This document shows, one piece after another, positions 24,001-31,041 of a DNA stretch of 32,568 nt (the stretch's first letter is position 1; each line of letters begins with the position of its first letter). Made by a program: the position numbers and the translations under genes. The DNA lies in the NCBI RefSeq assembly GCF_002002705.1, contig NZ_MUNS01000018.1:1-32568 (forward strand). Direction: 5' to 3'. The DNA comes from Polaromonas sp. C04 (GTDB taxonomy: Bacteria > Pseudomonadota > Gammaproteobacteria > Burkholderiales > Burkholderiaceae_C). Below the pieces are notes generated by a model that saw only the letters and a program-made list of their open reading frames with translations, ran no database searches and had not been told where the DNA came from.

Positions 24001-26419
24001 CGAACGAAAGCTCGCGCATCGTGTCGCCGGTCGTTGTCCAGGCATCGCTACCGAGCAGTTCGCGCCCGGCCTCGGCGTAGCGGCGGGCCGCGTCCCAAGC
24101 CATGGAATCGTTGGCCTTCTTCGACGCGCGAAGAAACAGCAACGCGACCTCTGCACGCTCGCGTGCGCTGTCAATCTCTGCACGGGCGGCTTCGAAATGG
24201 GTAGCGATATCGAACAGGCGTTCGTCGGCCTGAGCCGCGCCCGATGTGAGCAACTGCGACCCGACGCGATGGTGGGCGCTTGCGCGCCGCTCGACCGGAA
24301 TCATCCGGTACGCGGCCTGCTGCACCCGATCGTGCAGGAAGGCGTAGACGACCTGGCCAGCGCCCTGCGCGTCAAGGGTCAACGCCGTGTACTTGTAGTC
24401 ACCCCCGACGGGAACGAGGATGTCGTCGTCCAGCGCGGGGGCCAGATCGCCACGCGCCTGCTGCGCGGTGCGTCCGGCGACATGCGCCAGTGTCGCGAGG
24501 TCGAACGTATGCCCGACCACCGCAGCGAACTCGAGTGTCTCGCGAGTGGGCGCCGGCAGGCGTTCGATCCGGGCGATGACCAGGTCAACGACGTTGTCGG
24601 TCGTGTGTCGCTGCCGCACGGCCTGAAGGTCCCACGCGTAGGCGCCGTGCCGCGGGTCGAAGCGCAGCAATCCGTCACGGCTGAGGTCGCGCAGAAACTC
24701 GCCGACGAAGAAGGGATTGCCCCCGGTTTTCGCGGTGACGAGCTCGGCGAGGAGTTCGACCGAATCAATGGGCGCGCGGGTCGCCGCTGCCAGCAGGGTG
24801 GCGACGGCGTGGCGGTCGAGCGGCCCGAGCCTGAGGTGTATCGGGCGCACGCCAGAGCGCCCGTCGAGCTCACGCAGGAGCAGACGAAACGGATGTGAAG
24901 GCCCAACTTCGGTGTCGCGCATCGCCACCACGACCAGCAGGTGCGTCGTATCCGCGTCGGTCAACAAGGTCTGGAGCAATGCGAGCGACGCAGCGTCGGC
25001 CCACTGGATGTCGTCGAGAAACAGGACCAGCGGATGCTCGGCACTGGCCAGTGCGCGCACGAAGCGACGAATTACGAGGTTGAACCGGATCTGCGCTTCG
25101 GACAGACCGAGCACCGGCACCGCAGGCTGGTGTCCGAGCACCGGCTCGAGCTCGGGAACCAGGTCGAGCAGCACCTGTCCGTTCGGCGTCAGGGCTTCAC
25201 CCAGTTCGGCCCGCCAGGTCGCGAGCCGGGTGTCGGGCTCGGTCAGCAGGTGCCGCGCGACCTGTCTGAACGCCTGAATCACCGCGGTGTAGGGCAGGTC
25301 CCGGCGCAACTGGTCGAACTTGCCCTGCACGTGCAACACTCGTGCGGCCGACGCGAGCCGGGTGATCTCGCCGATGAGCGTGCTCTTGCCGACGCCGGAC
25401 GGTCCCTCGACGACCACCAGCTGGACTGCGCCGGCGCGGCTGCGTGAGAGCTCCTCGTCCAGCGCCGCCACCTCGGCCGCGCGACCAATGAGGTTCTGCG
25501 GGATCCTGAACTCGTCGGCTGCGTCATGCTGGCCGATCGAAAAGGGCTTCACGGTGTCGCCTTCGAGCGTTTCAAGGCAGCGCGACAGGTCGGCCTGCAC
25601 ACCGGACGCGCTCTGATAACGCTCTTCGGCGTCTTTGGCGATCAGCCGCAGGATAAGGTCCGCCACCACCTGCGGCAGTTGGGGCCGCAGTTCGCGAGGC
25701 GACAACGGCACCTTGGCGATGTGCTGGTGCACCAGATCGAGAGGATCCTGGCTACGGAACGGCAGTACGCCCGTCGCGAGCTCGTAGAGCGTGATCCCGA
25801 GGGCGTACAAATCGGCGCGGCGGTCAATCGACCGGTTCATCCGGCCGGTCTGTTCCGGCGCCATGTAGGCCAGTGTGCCTTCGAGCTCTTTCGGCGCGAT
25901 TTCGCGCGCCATCTCCCGGGCGATGCGCACCGCGTAGCCGAAGTCGGTGAGCCGGATGTGGTGGTCGCCGACCACAACCACGTTTGCGGGCTTGATGTCC
26001 TTGTGGATGATCCCGCGGGCATGCACTGCGGCGACGGCCCCGGCGAGCGCGTGGCCCAGCTCAAGCACGATGCGCAGCGGCAGCCGCGGTGACACCCTGG
26101 ATGACATTGCGACGCCCCCGACGTCTTCGAGCACAAGGGCGTGGCCCGAGTCCCAGCGCTCGACGCCAATGGCGCGGATCGCGACATCGGCCGGCAGCAA
26201 CTGGGTGACTTCCACTTCGTGGTGCAGCCGGGCGATGACCAGCGGTGTGGGCTGCGGCGCAGTCGGGATCTTCAGAACAACCGGTCGGCTGTCGCGTTCG
26301 CGAACGGCTCGCCAGGTTGCGTGTGTCGGGCTACGACCGAGCCACGCGAGCACGCGATAGCCGGAGATATGGATCGGCGCGTCAGGCGCCGTGGCCGTCT
26401 GGATGATCTTGTCGTTCAC
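21044..26419 (-). CDS. Giant Ser/Thr kinase - AAA ATPase - GAF - class III nucleotide cyclase
   Basis: A 1791-aa cytoplasmic signalling protein. Residues 20-285 are a Hanks-type kinase: Lys50, HKD at 139-141, DFG at 159-161, APE at 187-189; the glycine loop is poor. Residues 310-600 are an AAA_16 ATPase with Walker A GPSGVGKST (339-347) and Walker B VLFLDD near 468. A long TPR-like helical region follows (to about 1340), then a GAF domain (about 1365-1510), then a class III cyclase with metal Asp1543 and Asp1587 (SDIRGFT, GDAIMALF) and GDPVNLAARIE. Ser1583 and Gly1651 occupy the positions that usually select the base (Lys and Asp/Thr). I chose the GTG at 26419, preceded by GGGAAGG; the 73-residue extension upstream looks non-coding. 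The layout resembles multidomain kinase/ATPase/cyclase sensors known from Rhizobiales and cyanobacteria. Confidence 0.88.
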   Translation of the reverse strand: MNDKIIQTATAPDAPIHISGYRVLAWLGRSPTHATWRAVRERDSRPVVLKIPTAPQPTPLVIARLHHEVEVTQLLPADVAIRAIGVERWDSGHALVLEDVGGVAMSSRVSPRLPLRIVLELGHALAGAVAAVHARGIIHKDIKPANVVVVGDHHIRLTDFGYAVRIAREMAREIAPKELEGTLAYMAPEQTGRMNRSIDRRADLYALGITLYELATGVLPFRSQDPLDLVHQHIAKVPLSPRELRPQLPQVVADLILRLIAKDAEERYQSASGVQADLSRCLETLEGDTVKPFSIGQHDAADEFRIPQNLIGRAAEVAALDEELSRSRAGAVQLVVVEGPSGVGKSTLIGEITRLASAARVLHVQGKFDQLRRDLPYTAVIQAFRQVARHLLTEPDTRLATWRAELGEALTPNGQVLLDLVPELEPVLGHQPAVPVLGLSEAQIRFNLVIRRFVRALASAEHPLVLFLDDIQWADAASLALLQTLLTDADTTHLLVVVAMRDTEVGPSHPFRLLLRELDGRSGVRPIHLRLGPLDRHAVATLLAAATRAPIDSVELLAELVTAKTGGNPFFVGEFLRDLSRDGLLRFDPRHGAYAWDLQAVRQRHTTDNVVDLVIARIERLPAPTRETLEFAAVVGHTFDLATLAHVAGRTAQQARGDLAPALDDDILVPVGGDYKYTALTLDAQGAGQVVYAFLHDRVQQAAYRMIPVERRASAHHRVGSQLLTSGAAQADERLFDIATHFEAARAEIDSARERAEVALLFLRASKKANDSMAWDAARRYAEAGRELLGSDAWTTTGDTMRELSFEALKAAFLLSDRPALEALHNEIMRHTPSKVERAHATAVKIQMLVSAMAYGEALDVAIPVLADLGVVLPRRGRQQQVVFGLLHTKWALRGRPVAGLAELPPMSDAAIQVAMRVLVAVSSAAYANEPKLFPQLVFELVQRSIRHGTAPQSAFGYVCYGLAMCAVLGDYDGGLAFGRLALAVMDRTGAREFEAKLRFLNGLFILPWSQPLADTMEPFRLGAAAGLETGDLEYYSYCFYGLDSHALLAGQDLQALAVSSSAHHEAILKHNQRKVGLVMLLVRDTIAWLRDDPPVVVGDIDEGRVLELATESGDATSVAYVHAWRSAKACLGGSYDDVLAAAAGCRAHYAGIDGQLFVPLFQFYESLALLAVARDGRPRPRWKWTVAANQRRLAAWARRVPTTFLAHWEIVEGERKRGAGDTAGALQCHERAIIAALAAGNPHDEALAHQLAADCAADAGLLTAAHAHRMEARRAWSHWGAQRLVRRLDESYPALRGLLPGPMTKEEMALSTSPGSSAGSGAALDARAITRAAQAVAEQLRLPDVLRELCRLLLANAGARQVVLVVRSGGGWQVLATAHVDRADADVLGGGPLDEADVFVAAVQLVLRTRRLLMIDDALQDPTFRLDRYVTAAHPRSVLCSPMSRNGELTGAILLENDLVAGAFTPERVEFLQVIASQAAISIENGGLVRDLERSLDAQVALTNAHARFVPYQFLASLGRENIQEVQLGDHASKSLSVLFSDIRGFTPLIGGLDPRASIDFINAYIGHMEPEILAKGGFVDSYIGDAIMALFDGPADDAVAAGIGMLRALQAFNAERARASLAPVSIGIGINTGALMLGTIGGPNRIKCGVIGDPVNLAARIEGLTKQLSVPLLVGDETVRAMAHPGAFLMRPVGRVVLVGRSAPVVVYEVFDADPPAIRDAKAATLDRYRDAWTAYHARAWGEARTGFDAAVQACPEDHVALEYRKRCDALLAEDPGPQWTGVLQMSRK

Positions 26420-26537
26420 CTTTTGCCTTCCCGGATCTTTTTCCTTTGGCGGTCGGCGGGGACGGCGGGCCCCATCGGATGACCCCGGCGTGTCGGCTCG
26501 CGCAGCAGAATTAAACCACCTGCCAGCCGCATTGTGG

Positions 26538-26568
26538 GCTCCGGATGGACCCGGAGCAGGCTTTTTTT
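26538..26568 (+). terminator. Terminator-like hairpin in the divergent region
   Basis: GCTCCGG and CCGGAGC pair perfectly around a 6-nt loop, followed by AGGC and seven T on the plus strand. No plus-strand gene ends here, so it would act as a leader attenuator for the gene at 26747, or limit stray transcription. Confidence 0.5.
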
Positions 26569-26643
26569 GACCGCAAAGCCGGGGCACGGCAAACCGGTCG
26601 TCGCTGGGTGGCCGCGATCGGCAATGGGCGATGGGCAATTGTC

Positions 26644-26653
26644 GTCACGTGAC
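26644..26653. promoter_or_regulatory. Perfect 10-bp palindrome, candidate operator
   Basis: GTCACGTGAC is a perfect palindrome about 95 bp before the cyclic-nucleotide-binding gene, in the divergent promoter region. The binding protein is unknown. Confidence 0.3.
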
Positions 26654-26746
26654 ATTGAACAGTTTTGCCCCGGATAATCCGGCTAGACGAACAGCGGGTA
26701 CCTTCACCCGCCAGCCGGGGCGGCCGGCCAAACGCGAGGAGTTCAT

Positions 26747-27436
26747 GTGGCACCCGTCGAACTGCTTTCCAGCACCATCGCAAGCGCGCGGGAGGCGCTC
26801 TCCGAGCCGGGCGAGGTGATCGCGCTGCTGTCGCTGGCAGTCGGCGTCGTGCTCGTGCTGGTGAGCTCGTTCGTCAAGACGATGATCCCACTGCGCTGGC
26901 TGGCGGTGGCCAGTTGCGTGGGCTTCGTGATCTACGGGGCGCTGCGTCCTTCGATCGCCGTGCTGCTGCTGAATGCGGCACTGCTGCCGATCAACTTGTA
27001 CCGGGTGGCCGAAATGATCCGCCTCACCCGGCGCGTCGCCGAGGTGTCGCCCGAGGACAATCTGTCGGGCGTCTGGCTCAAACCGTATATGCACAGCGCC
27101 AAGGTCAAGGCGGGGACCGTCTTGTTCCGCAAGGGTGATTCTGCCAAGCGGCTGTACATGTTGGCCGAGGGACAGGTCGAGTTCGTTGAGGTCGGGAGCG
27201 TCCTCGGCCCCGGCACAATCTTCGGCGAGGTCGGACTCTTCTCTCCGGGCCATCGGCGCGCACTGACGGCCCGCTGTGTCGGGGCGTGTACCGTGCTGTC
27301 GATCGACGAGAGTACGGTCAAGCAGCTCTACTACCAGAATCCGGCGTTTGGTTTCAAACTCATCGCGTTGGTCGCCCGTCGCCTCTCGGCGGACGTCGAA
27401 CGGCTGCAGCACCAGAGTGTCGAACGAGGCCCCTGA
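26747..27436 (+). CDS. Membrane-anchored cyclic-nucleotide-binding protein
   Basis: A 229-aa protein with two or three hydrophobic segments (about residues 21-45 and 49-80), a short linker, and a Crp-type cyclic-nucleotide-binding domain (about 115-215). The phosphate-binding cassette region reads FGEVGLFSPGHRRALTARC, keeping Gly, Glu and an Arg, so ligand binding is plausible. There is no DNA-binding domain. Membrane helices plus one cNMP domain recall Popeye-type proteins. The GTG at 26747 has GAGGAG about 6 bp upstream; the out-of-frame ATG two bases earlier is not used. Flanked by two cyclase genes, it is a likely receptor for their product. Confidence 0.82.
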   Translation: MAPVELLSSTIASAREALSEPGEVIALLSLAVGVVLVLVSSFVKTMIPLRWLAVASCVGFVIYGALRPSIAVLLLNAALLPINLYRVAEMIRLTRRVAEVSPEDNLSGVWLKPYMHSAKVKAGTVLFRKGDSAKRLYMLAEGQVEFVEVGSVLGPGTIFGEVGLFSPGHRRALTARCVGACTVLSIDESTVKQLYYQNPAFGFKLIALVARRLSADVERLQHQSVERGP

Positions 27437-27497
27437 CCGAACCATTGGCAGGACGTCTGCGAGCTGCGACTGCGGCTTCGATCGATGTCGGCATTCA

Positions 27498-28313
27498 TCA
27501 GCGAACCGCATCGGCTCGCACCGTCCAGGTGCGAATCGGCTCGGCCTTGCCCTTGACCAGGGTGGCCGGCATCGGCGCGAGGTCGAAATCGTCGCCGAGC
27601 CTGTCGCGTATGACCTCGGTGATCAGCAGATCCACCTGCATCGCGCCAGTCAGACCTTCGACCCGCGAAGCGACGTTGATCGGATCGCCGGTGACGCTGA
27701 ACTTCGACAACGCGCCAGTGCCGATGATCCCGGCGATCACCTCACCGCCGTGGATGCCGATACCGAAGTGCAGTTCGGGTAGTTGACGGGCGCGCAGCGT
27801 CTGGTTGTAGCGGGCCAGGGCGCTGCGCATCGCCAGCGCGGACATCACCGCATCACGTGCCTGCCAGGGGTTTGGCTGCAGCGCGCCAAACAGCGCCAAC
27901 AACCCGTCGCCGACCAGTTCGGTCACATGCCCGTGGTGCTGCGTGATGGCCTCGATCATGTGGCCGAAGTAGCCGTTGAGGATGTCTACCGTGACGGCAG
28001 GATCGAGCCGGTCACACATCGCCGTGAAACCGCGCAGGTCGGCGAACAGGATGGTCACGTATCGACGGGCAGGTTTGAGTTCATCGCCGACATCGGTGAG
28101 CCGCTCGACCAGGTCTGATGGCACAAAGCGTTCGAACTGACGCTGCAGCCGCTCCAGCTTGGCGTCGGCAGCGTCCAGCAGGCGCTCGAGCTGGCGGCGC
28201 TGCGCGCGCAGCGCCCAGGCGTATCCCGCCACAGCCGAACCGAGCAGCAAGGCGATGGCCAGTGACCAGCTCAGCGCTTCACTCCCGCAACATCGCCAGG
28301 CGCACAGTGGCAT
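27498..28313 (-). CDS. Membrane-anchored class III nucleotide cyclase
   Basis: A 271-aa protein with one N-terminal membrane helix (about residues 15-33), a short coiled coil (about 37-62) and a class III cyclase domain (85-265). Metal sites are the Asp in ILFADLRGFT (about 92) and Asp136 in VGDGLLALFG; transition-state Asn and Arg are in GDPINVASRVE. Glu132 and Ser206 sit where adenylate cyclases carry Lys and Asp/Thr, a pairing closer to guanylate cyclases. The ATG at 28313 overlaps the end of the AhpD-like gene by 35 bp; a start a few codons later is possible. It is probably co-transcribed with that gene. Confidence 0.87.
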   Translation of the reverse strand: MPLCAWRCCGSEALSWSLAIALLLGSAVAGYAWALRAQRRQLERLLDAADAKLERLQRQFERFVPSDLVERLTDVGDELKPARRYVTILFADLRGFTAMCDRLDPAVTVDILNGYFGHMIEAITQHHGHVTELVGDGLLALFGALQPNPWQARDAVMSALAMRSALARYNQTLRARQLPELHFGIGIHGGEVIAGIIGTGALSKFSVTGDPINVASRVEGLTGAMQVDLLITEVIRDRLGDDFDLAPMPATLVKGKAEPIRTWTVRADAVR

Positions 28314-29376
28314 TCGCCAGCGCGGCCACGCCGATCGCCTCGAGCAATACGGCGCGATTCAACCCCGCGCCCAGGCTGCGGGTCTGGCGCTGAATCGCGG
28401 CGGTCTCGTAGGACACGGTCTCGCGGGTCCATGCCACCATGGCATTTTCGTCGGGTCGCAGCCGTGACGAACCCAGCGTGTCCATGGCGACATCGAACTC
28501 GGCTGCATCGACGCCCTCGTCGGCCAGCAGCCGGGCCGCTTCGCCCTCGCAGTACCCGCAATCCAGGGTGCGCGCGACGACCGCGAACATCAGCGCCTTC
28601 GCGGGACGGGAGATCAGGGGCAAATCGAAGGCCCCGTCGAGCGCTGCCTTCATGATGGGCGCCGCAGGCAAGCCCGCCAGCAATGCCACGACCGAACCAA
28701 AGGGGCCCGCCTTCAGTGCAGTCGCGTCCAGTGGCACATCGGTAGACGCGCGCTTGGCGCCAGCATGGGTCAACCTTCCCCACAGCGGAATCACCAGGCC
28801 CAAAAGGCGCCCCACCGGACCGTTGGCCATGGCTTCGAAGCTGCGTTCCGGTGGACAAGCCATCAACGTAGCCAGCCGGTTGTAGAAACAGCCGAATGCG
28901 ATCAGGAATGCCATCTCGTTCACCTGGAGCCGCGTGAAGCCCAGGCCGAGCAATTGGTCGATAGTGTCGCGTGCCGGCCGCGGCCTGGAACGCGACAGGT
29001 TTCGGCAAAAGGCGATGGCGGCGCGCTCCTTCGCGTCCATCTCGGCCACGTGCACGTCCCGTTCGATGTTCTGGATGAACGACTCCGAATAACCCAGCAC
29101 CTTCATGTAAGCGCGGTTGGCGCCGTAGCAATAGCGACAGGCGTTTTCCTGCGCAATGATCATCGCGCCCATGTGGAGTTGCCGCTCGGATACAACGCTG
29201 GGGACATAGCTGGTCACGCTGTATGCCGCCTCGCGCAGCCAAGGACTGGCCGCGATCCGGCGATCGACTTCGAAGACGTGAGCGCCGCGCCGCTTGAGCT
29301 CGATGGTCCAGGCGGGATCGGGGTCGGCCGCCAGCAGGGGTTCCGACCAGGCAATTTCGTCCAACAGCAGTGCCAT
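28279..29376 (-). CDS. Double AhpD/carboxymuconolactone decarboxylase-like protein
   Basis: A 365-aa protein with two AhpD-like halves, each with a CxxC: Cys80/Cys83 in ACRYCYGANRAYMKVLG and Cys273/Cys276 in LDCGYCEGEA. In AhpD this motif is the redox-active pair of an alkylhydroperoxidase. The second half lacks the usual His two or three residues after the Cys pair, so its activity may differ. I chose the ATG at 29376, with GAGGAG about 8 bp upstream, over a start at 29427. It precedes the membrane cyclase gene and overlaps it, suggesting a link between redox or peroxide state and cyclic-nucleotide output. Confidence 0.82.
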   Translation of the reverse strand: MALLLDEIAWSEPLLAADPDPAWTIELKRRGAHVFEVDRRIAASPWLREAAYSVTSYVPSVVSERQLHMGAMIIAQENACRYCYGANRAYMKVLGYSESFIQNIERDVHVAEMDAKERAAIAFCRNLSRSRPRPARDTIDQLLGLGFTRLQVNEMAFLIAFGCFYNRLATLMACPPERSFEAMANGPVGRLLGLVIPLWGRLTHAGAKRASTDVPLDATALKAGPFGSVVALLAGLPAAPIMKAALDGAFDLPLISRPAKALMFAVVARTLDCGYCEGEAARLLADEGVDAAEFDVAMDTLGSSRLRPDENAMVAWTRETVSYETAAIQRQTRSLGAGLNRAVLLEAIGVAALANATVRLAMLRE

Positions 29377-29576
29377 TTCGCGCTCCTCGCAGTTGCGCCA
29401 TCTGCCGCGACACCGGCAGGCCGCCAAGCGTGGTCGACCATATTAGCACCCGTGAGGCGCGGCCGATCGGGATTCAACGGCAGGTCCGGCGGCTGGTAAC
29501 CCATCGGCCGCAGTGGAAGATGTCGTACGCTACCATCGATCCACGATTCGTGGCAACAATTGATCAAGGCAAGTCG

Positions 29577-31040
29577 ATGACCGCAAAATGCGTCATGGTG
29601 CTGGGCACCACCAGCGGCGCCGGCAAGAGCTGGCTCACGACCGCGCTGTGCCGCTGGTATGCGCGCCAGGGCCTCAAGGTCGCGCCGTTCAAGGCGCAGA
29701 ACATGAGCAACAACGCCCGTGTGGTTGGCGGCGGTGAGATCGGCAGCGCCCAGTACTTCCAGGCGCTGGCCGCGCGCGCGGTACCCGAGGTGCGCATGAA
29801 CCCGCTGCTGCTCAAGCCCGAGCATGACACCCACAGCCAGGTGGTGCTGATGGGGCAGGTGGACGAGGCGCTCTCGCGCATGCCCTGGCGCGGCCGCAGC
29901 GCCAGCGTGTGGCCCGTGGTGGCTCGCGCGCTCGATGCGCTGCGCGCGGAAAACGATGTGCTGGTGATCGAGGGTGCCGGCTCGCCGGCCGAGATCAACC
30001 TGCACGACAGCGACATCGTCAACATGCGTGTGGCGCTGCACGGCAAGGCGCGCTGCCTGCTGGTGACCGACATCGACCGCGGCGGCGCGTTTGCGCATCT
30101 CTACGGCACCTGGGCGCTGCTGCCCGAGGCCGAGCGCGTCCTCTTCAAGGGCTTCGTTCTCAACAAGTTTCGGGGTGACGCGGCGTTGCTCGCGCCCGCG
30201 CCGCAACAGCTGCAGGAACTCACCGGTATTCCCACCGTGGCCACGCTGCCGATGTGGTGGCAACACGGCCTGCCCGAAGAGGACGGGATGTTTCACCCTC
30301 TCCCTCTGGGAGAGGGCAGGGGTGAGGGCGCTGCCGGCGCCAAAACCATCGCCGTCGTCGCTTATCCGCGCATCAGCAACCTCGATGAATTCCAGCCCCT
30401 GAAGAACATCCCCGGCGTGCGCCTGGTCTGGGCGCGCAGTCCGGCCGACGTGGCGGGCGCCGACTGGGTCATCCTGCCCGGCTCCAAGCACACCAGCGGC
30501 GACCTGGCCTGGCTGCGCGCCCAGGGGCTTGACCGTGCGATCGCGGCGCACGCGGCGCAGGGCAGGGCGGTGCTCGGTATCTGTGGCGGCCTGCAGATGC
30601 TGGGCGAGGCGCTGATCGATCCGCACGGCATCGACGGCAACGGCCCCGGCCTGGGGTTGCTGCCGCTGGTCACGGTGTTCGAGGCCGTCAAAACGGTGCA
30701 GCGAAAAAGCGCCTCCTTCGGCAGCTTGTGCGGCCCCTGGTCGGCGCTCTCGGGCGTGGCCATGCAGGGCTACGAAATTCATCACGGGCAAACGGCCCAG
30801 CATCCTGCCATGGCGGCTGGCGGCGACGTGGCGCAAGCGGTCATGCCGGATGCCCTGGCCTGGCAGAACGCGGCGGGCAATGTGCTGGGGCTGTATCTGC
30901 ACGGCCTGTTCGAAGACCCCGCCGCGCTGCGCGCGTTATTCGGGGCTGCGGCGCCAACGCTCGACGCGGTGTTCGACGGCCTGGCCGACTACATCGACCG
31001 GCACTTCGAGCCCGGCGTGTTGCGCTCGCTGGTGGCTTGA
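29577..31040 (+). CDS. cobQ: Cobyric acid synthase with repeat-encoded linker
   Basis: A 487-aa cytoplasmic amidotransferase adding four amides (b, d, e, g) to adenosylcobyrinic acid a,c-diamide. The N-terminal P-loop-like LGTTSGAGKSWL, FKAQNMSNNARV and IEGAGSPAEINL are canonical; the GATase half has LPGSKHTSGDL, the nucleophile Cys336 in LGICGGLQMLG, and the terminal His in LYLHGLFED. The ATG at 29577 matches the usual family start. Between LPEEDGMF and KTIAVVAYPRISNLDEFQ the sequence HPLPLGEGRGEGAAGA is encoded by a palindromic repeat (30294-30330). It is separated from the other B12 genes by the 11-kb block 18249-29376. Confidence 0.93.
   Translation: MTAKCVMVLGTTSGAGKSWLTTALCRWYARQGLKVAPFKAQNMSNNARVVGGGEIGSAQYFQALAARAVPEVRMNPLLLKPEHDTHSQVVLMGQVDEALSRMPWRGRSASVWPVVARALDALRAENDVLVIEGAGSPAEINLHDSDIVNMRVALHGKARCLLVTDIDRGGAFAHLYGTWALLPEAERVLFKGFVLNKFRGDAALLAPAPQQLQELTGIPTVATLPMWWQHGLPEEDGMFHPLPLGEGRGEGAAGAKTIAVVAYPRISNLDEFQPLKNIPGVRLVWARSPADVAGADWVILPGSKHTSGDLAWLRAQGLDRAIAAHAAQGRAVLGICGGLQMLGEALIDPHGIDGNGPGLGLLPLVTVFEAVKTVQRKSASFGSLCGPWSALSGVAMQGYEIHHGQTAQHPAMAAGGDVAQAVMPDALAWQNAAGNVLGLYLHGLFEDPAALRALFGAAAPTLDAVFDGLADYIDRHFEPGVLRSLVA
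30294..30330 (+). repeat. Family C palindromic repeat inside cobQ
   Basis: CCCTCTCCC and GGGAGAGGG form a perfect 9-bp stem around TCT (30296-30316), followed by CAGGGGTGAGGG. This type of hairpin repeat is common between genes in many proteobacteria. Here it is translated in the linker between the two halves of CobQ. Confidence 0.8.
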
Positions 31041-31041
31041 C

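Larger units (their letters stand above)
26420..26746. other. Divergent 327-bp intergenic region
   Basis: It separates the giant kinase-cyclase (minus) from the membrane cyclic-nucleotide-binding gene (plus) and must hold both promoters. It contains the terminator-like hairpin at 26538-26568 and the palindrome at 26644-26653. I found no convincing -35/-10 pair. Frames crossing it on the minus strand look non-coding. Confidence 0.6.

Noticed and set aside
23576-24898. 440-aa plus-strand frame
   Set aside because: Antisense to the kinase-cyclase gene, which has clear domains throughout this stretch.
26508-26522. GAATTAAACCAC stretch resembling a conserved 16S rRNA segment
   Set aside because: The identity is only about 12-13 bases and the flanks do not match rRNA; no rRNA fragment is supported.
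29428-29576. Cob gene relic or integration site before cobQ
   Set aside because: No coding match, direct repeat or tRNA end could be seen in this short gap.
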